This document shows positions 63,956 through 64,000 of a DNA stretch of 64,000 nucleotides, piece by piece (position 1 is the first letter of the stretch; the number at the start of each line of letters is the position of its first letter). The stretch comes from Bradyrhizobium sp. URHD0069 (GTDB lineage: Bacteria; Pseudomonadota; Alphaproteobacteria; Rhizobiales; Xanthobacteraceae). Location: the NCBI RefSeq assembly GCF_000701345.1, contig NZ_JNIJ01000019.1, positions 62,001-126,000 of the forward strand, written 5' to 3'. The notes below the pieces were generated by a model, which saw only the letters and a list, made by a program, of their open reading frames with translations, was not told the DNA's origin and ran no database searches. A program made the position numbers and the translations under genes.

Positions 63956-64000
63956 AATTGGCCGCGGCACGGCAAAAAGCAAATAACACGAAAATGCGAG

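Overview
The window is a high-GC chromosomal segment from an alphaproteobacterium of the Bradyrhizobium/Rhodopseudomonas group (order Hyphomicrobiales). The assignment is by inference and rests on several things seen here: a mitofilin-like/hemY pair, sdhCDAB order, an IalB-like protein, TAXI-type solute-binding proteins, a malonyl-CoA synthetase that reads like the Rhodopseudomonas palustris MatB, many small secreted proteins, and several families of short palindromic intergenic repeats. There is no rRNA, CRISPR array, prophage or complete insertion sequence. Almost everything is ordinary core and accessory chromosome.

Layout. 1-2.6 kb: end of a mitofilin/HemX-like gene, hemY, a terminator and tRNA-Thr(CGT). 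2.6-6.7 kb: small secreted proteins (one with an 87-bp internal duplication, two cysteine-patterned paralogues) around a polysaccharide deacetylase. 6.7-14.7 kb: an MFS exporter, an exported lipase-like hydrolase, a cytochrome P450, a class III nucleotide cyclase, a TerB-like protein and an SDR. 15.3-20 kb: tRNA-Ala(CGC), then yggT/DUF167/folD, a frameshifted M20 peptidase, ppa and a GNAT. 20-29.5 kb: hydrolase and membrane genes, a lone HNH endonuclease of visibly lower GC, a flavin amine oxidase, typA, a Crp-type regulator, a receiver-only regulator and phoD. 29.8-38.7 kb: two TAXI solute-binding proteins with a Sel1-like protein, a pterin dehydratase, an acyl-CoA dehydrogenase divergent from an HxlR regulator, a quinone oxidoreductase and a frameshifted DECR-like SDR. 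38.9-49.3 kb: ialB-like, rlmN, a PAP2 phosphatase, argG, an alkaline phosphatase, a proline-rich OmpA protein and an FkbM methyltransferase. 49.5-57.5 kb: an enolase-superfamily enzyme, a cyanide-insensitive-type cytochrome bd operon with its 48-residue third gene, and sdhCDAB. 57.7-64 kb: a TauE/SafE permease, matB divergent from an SDR, an FAD oxidoreductase, and an HExxH protein lying between two copies of a roughly 100-bp direct repeat.

Respiration is the best-connected theme: sdhCDAB delivers electrons to quinone and the adjacent cydAB plus DUF2474 operon oxidises quinol with oxygen. Possible FNR/FixK-like sites and a translationally overlapping small reading frame lie upstream of cydA.

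The features most worth a second look are the repeat-flanked HExxH gene whose reading frame runs upstream without a normal start, the duplicated charged-repeat secreted protein, the cyd leader frame, the doubly anchored TAXI protein, and two genes each broken by a single apparent base deletion (which may be sequencing errors). I did not find a convincing new multi-gene system.
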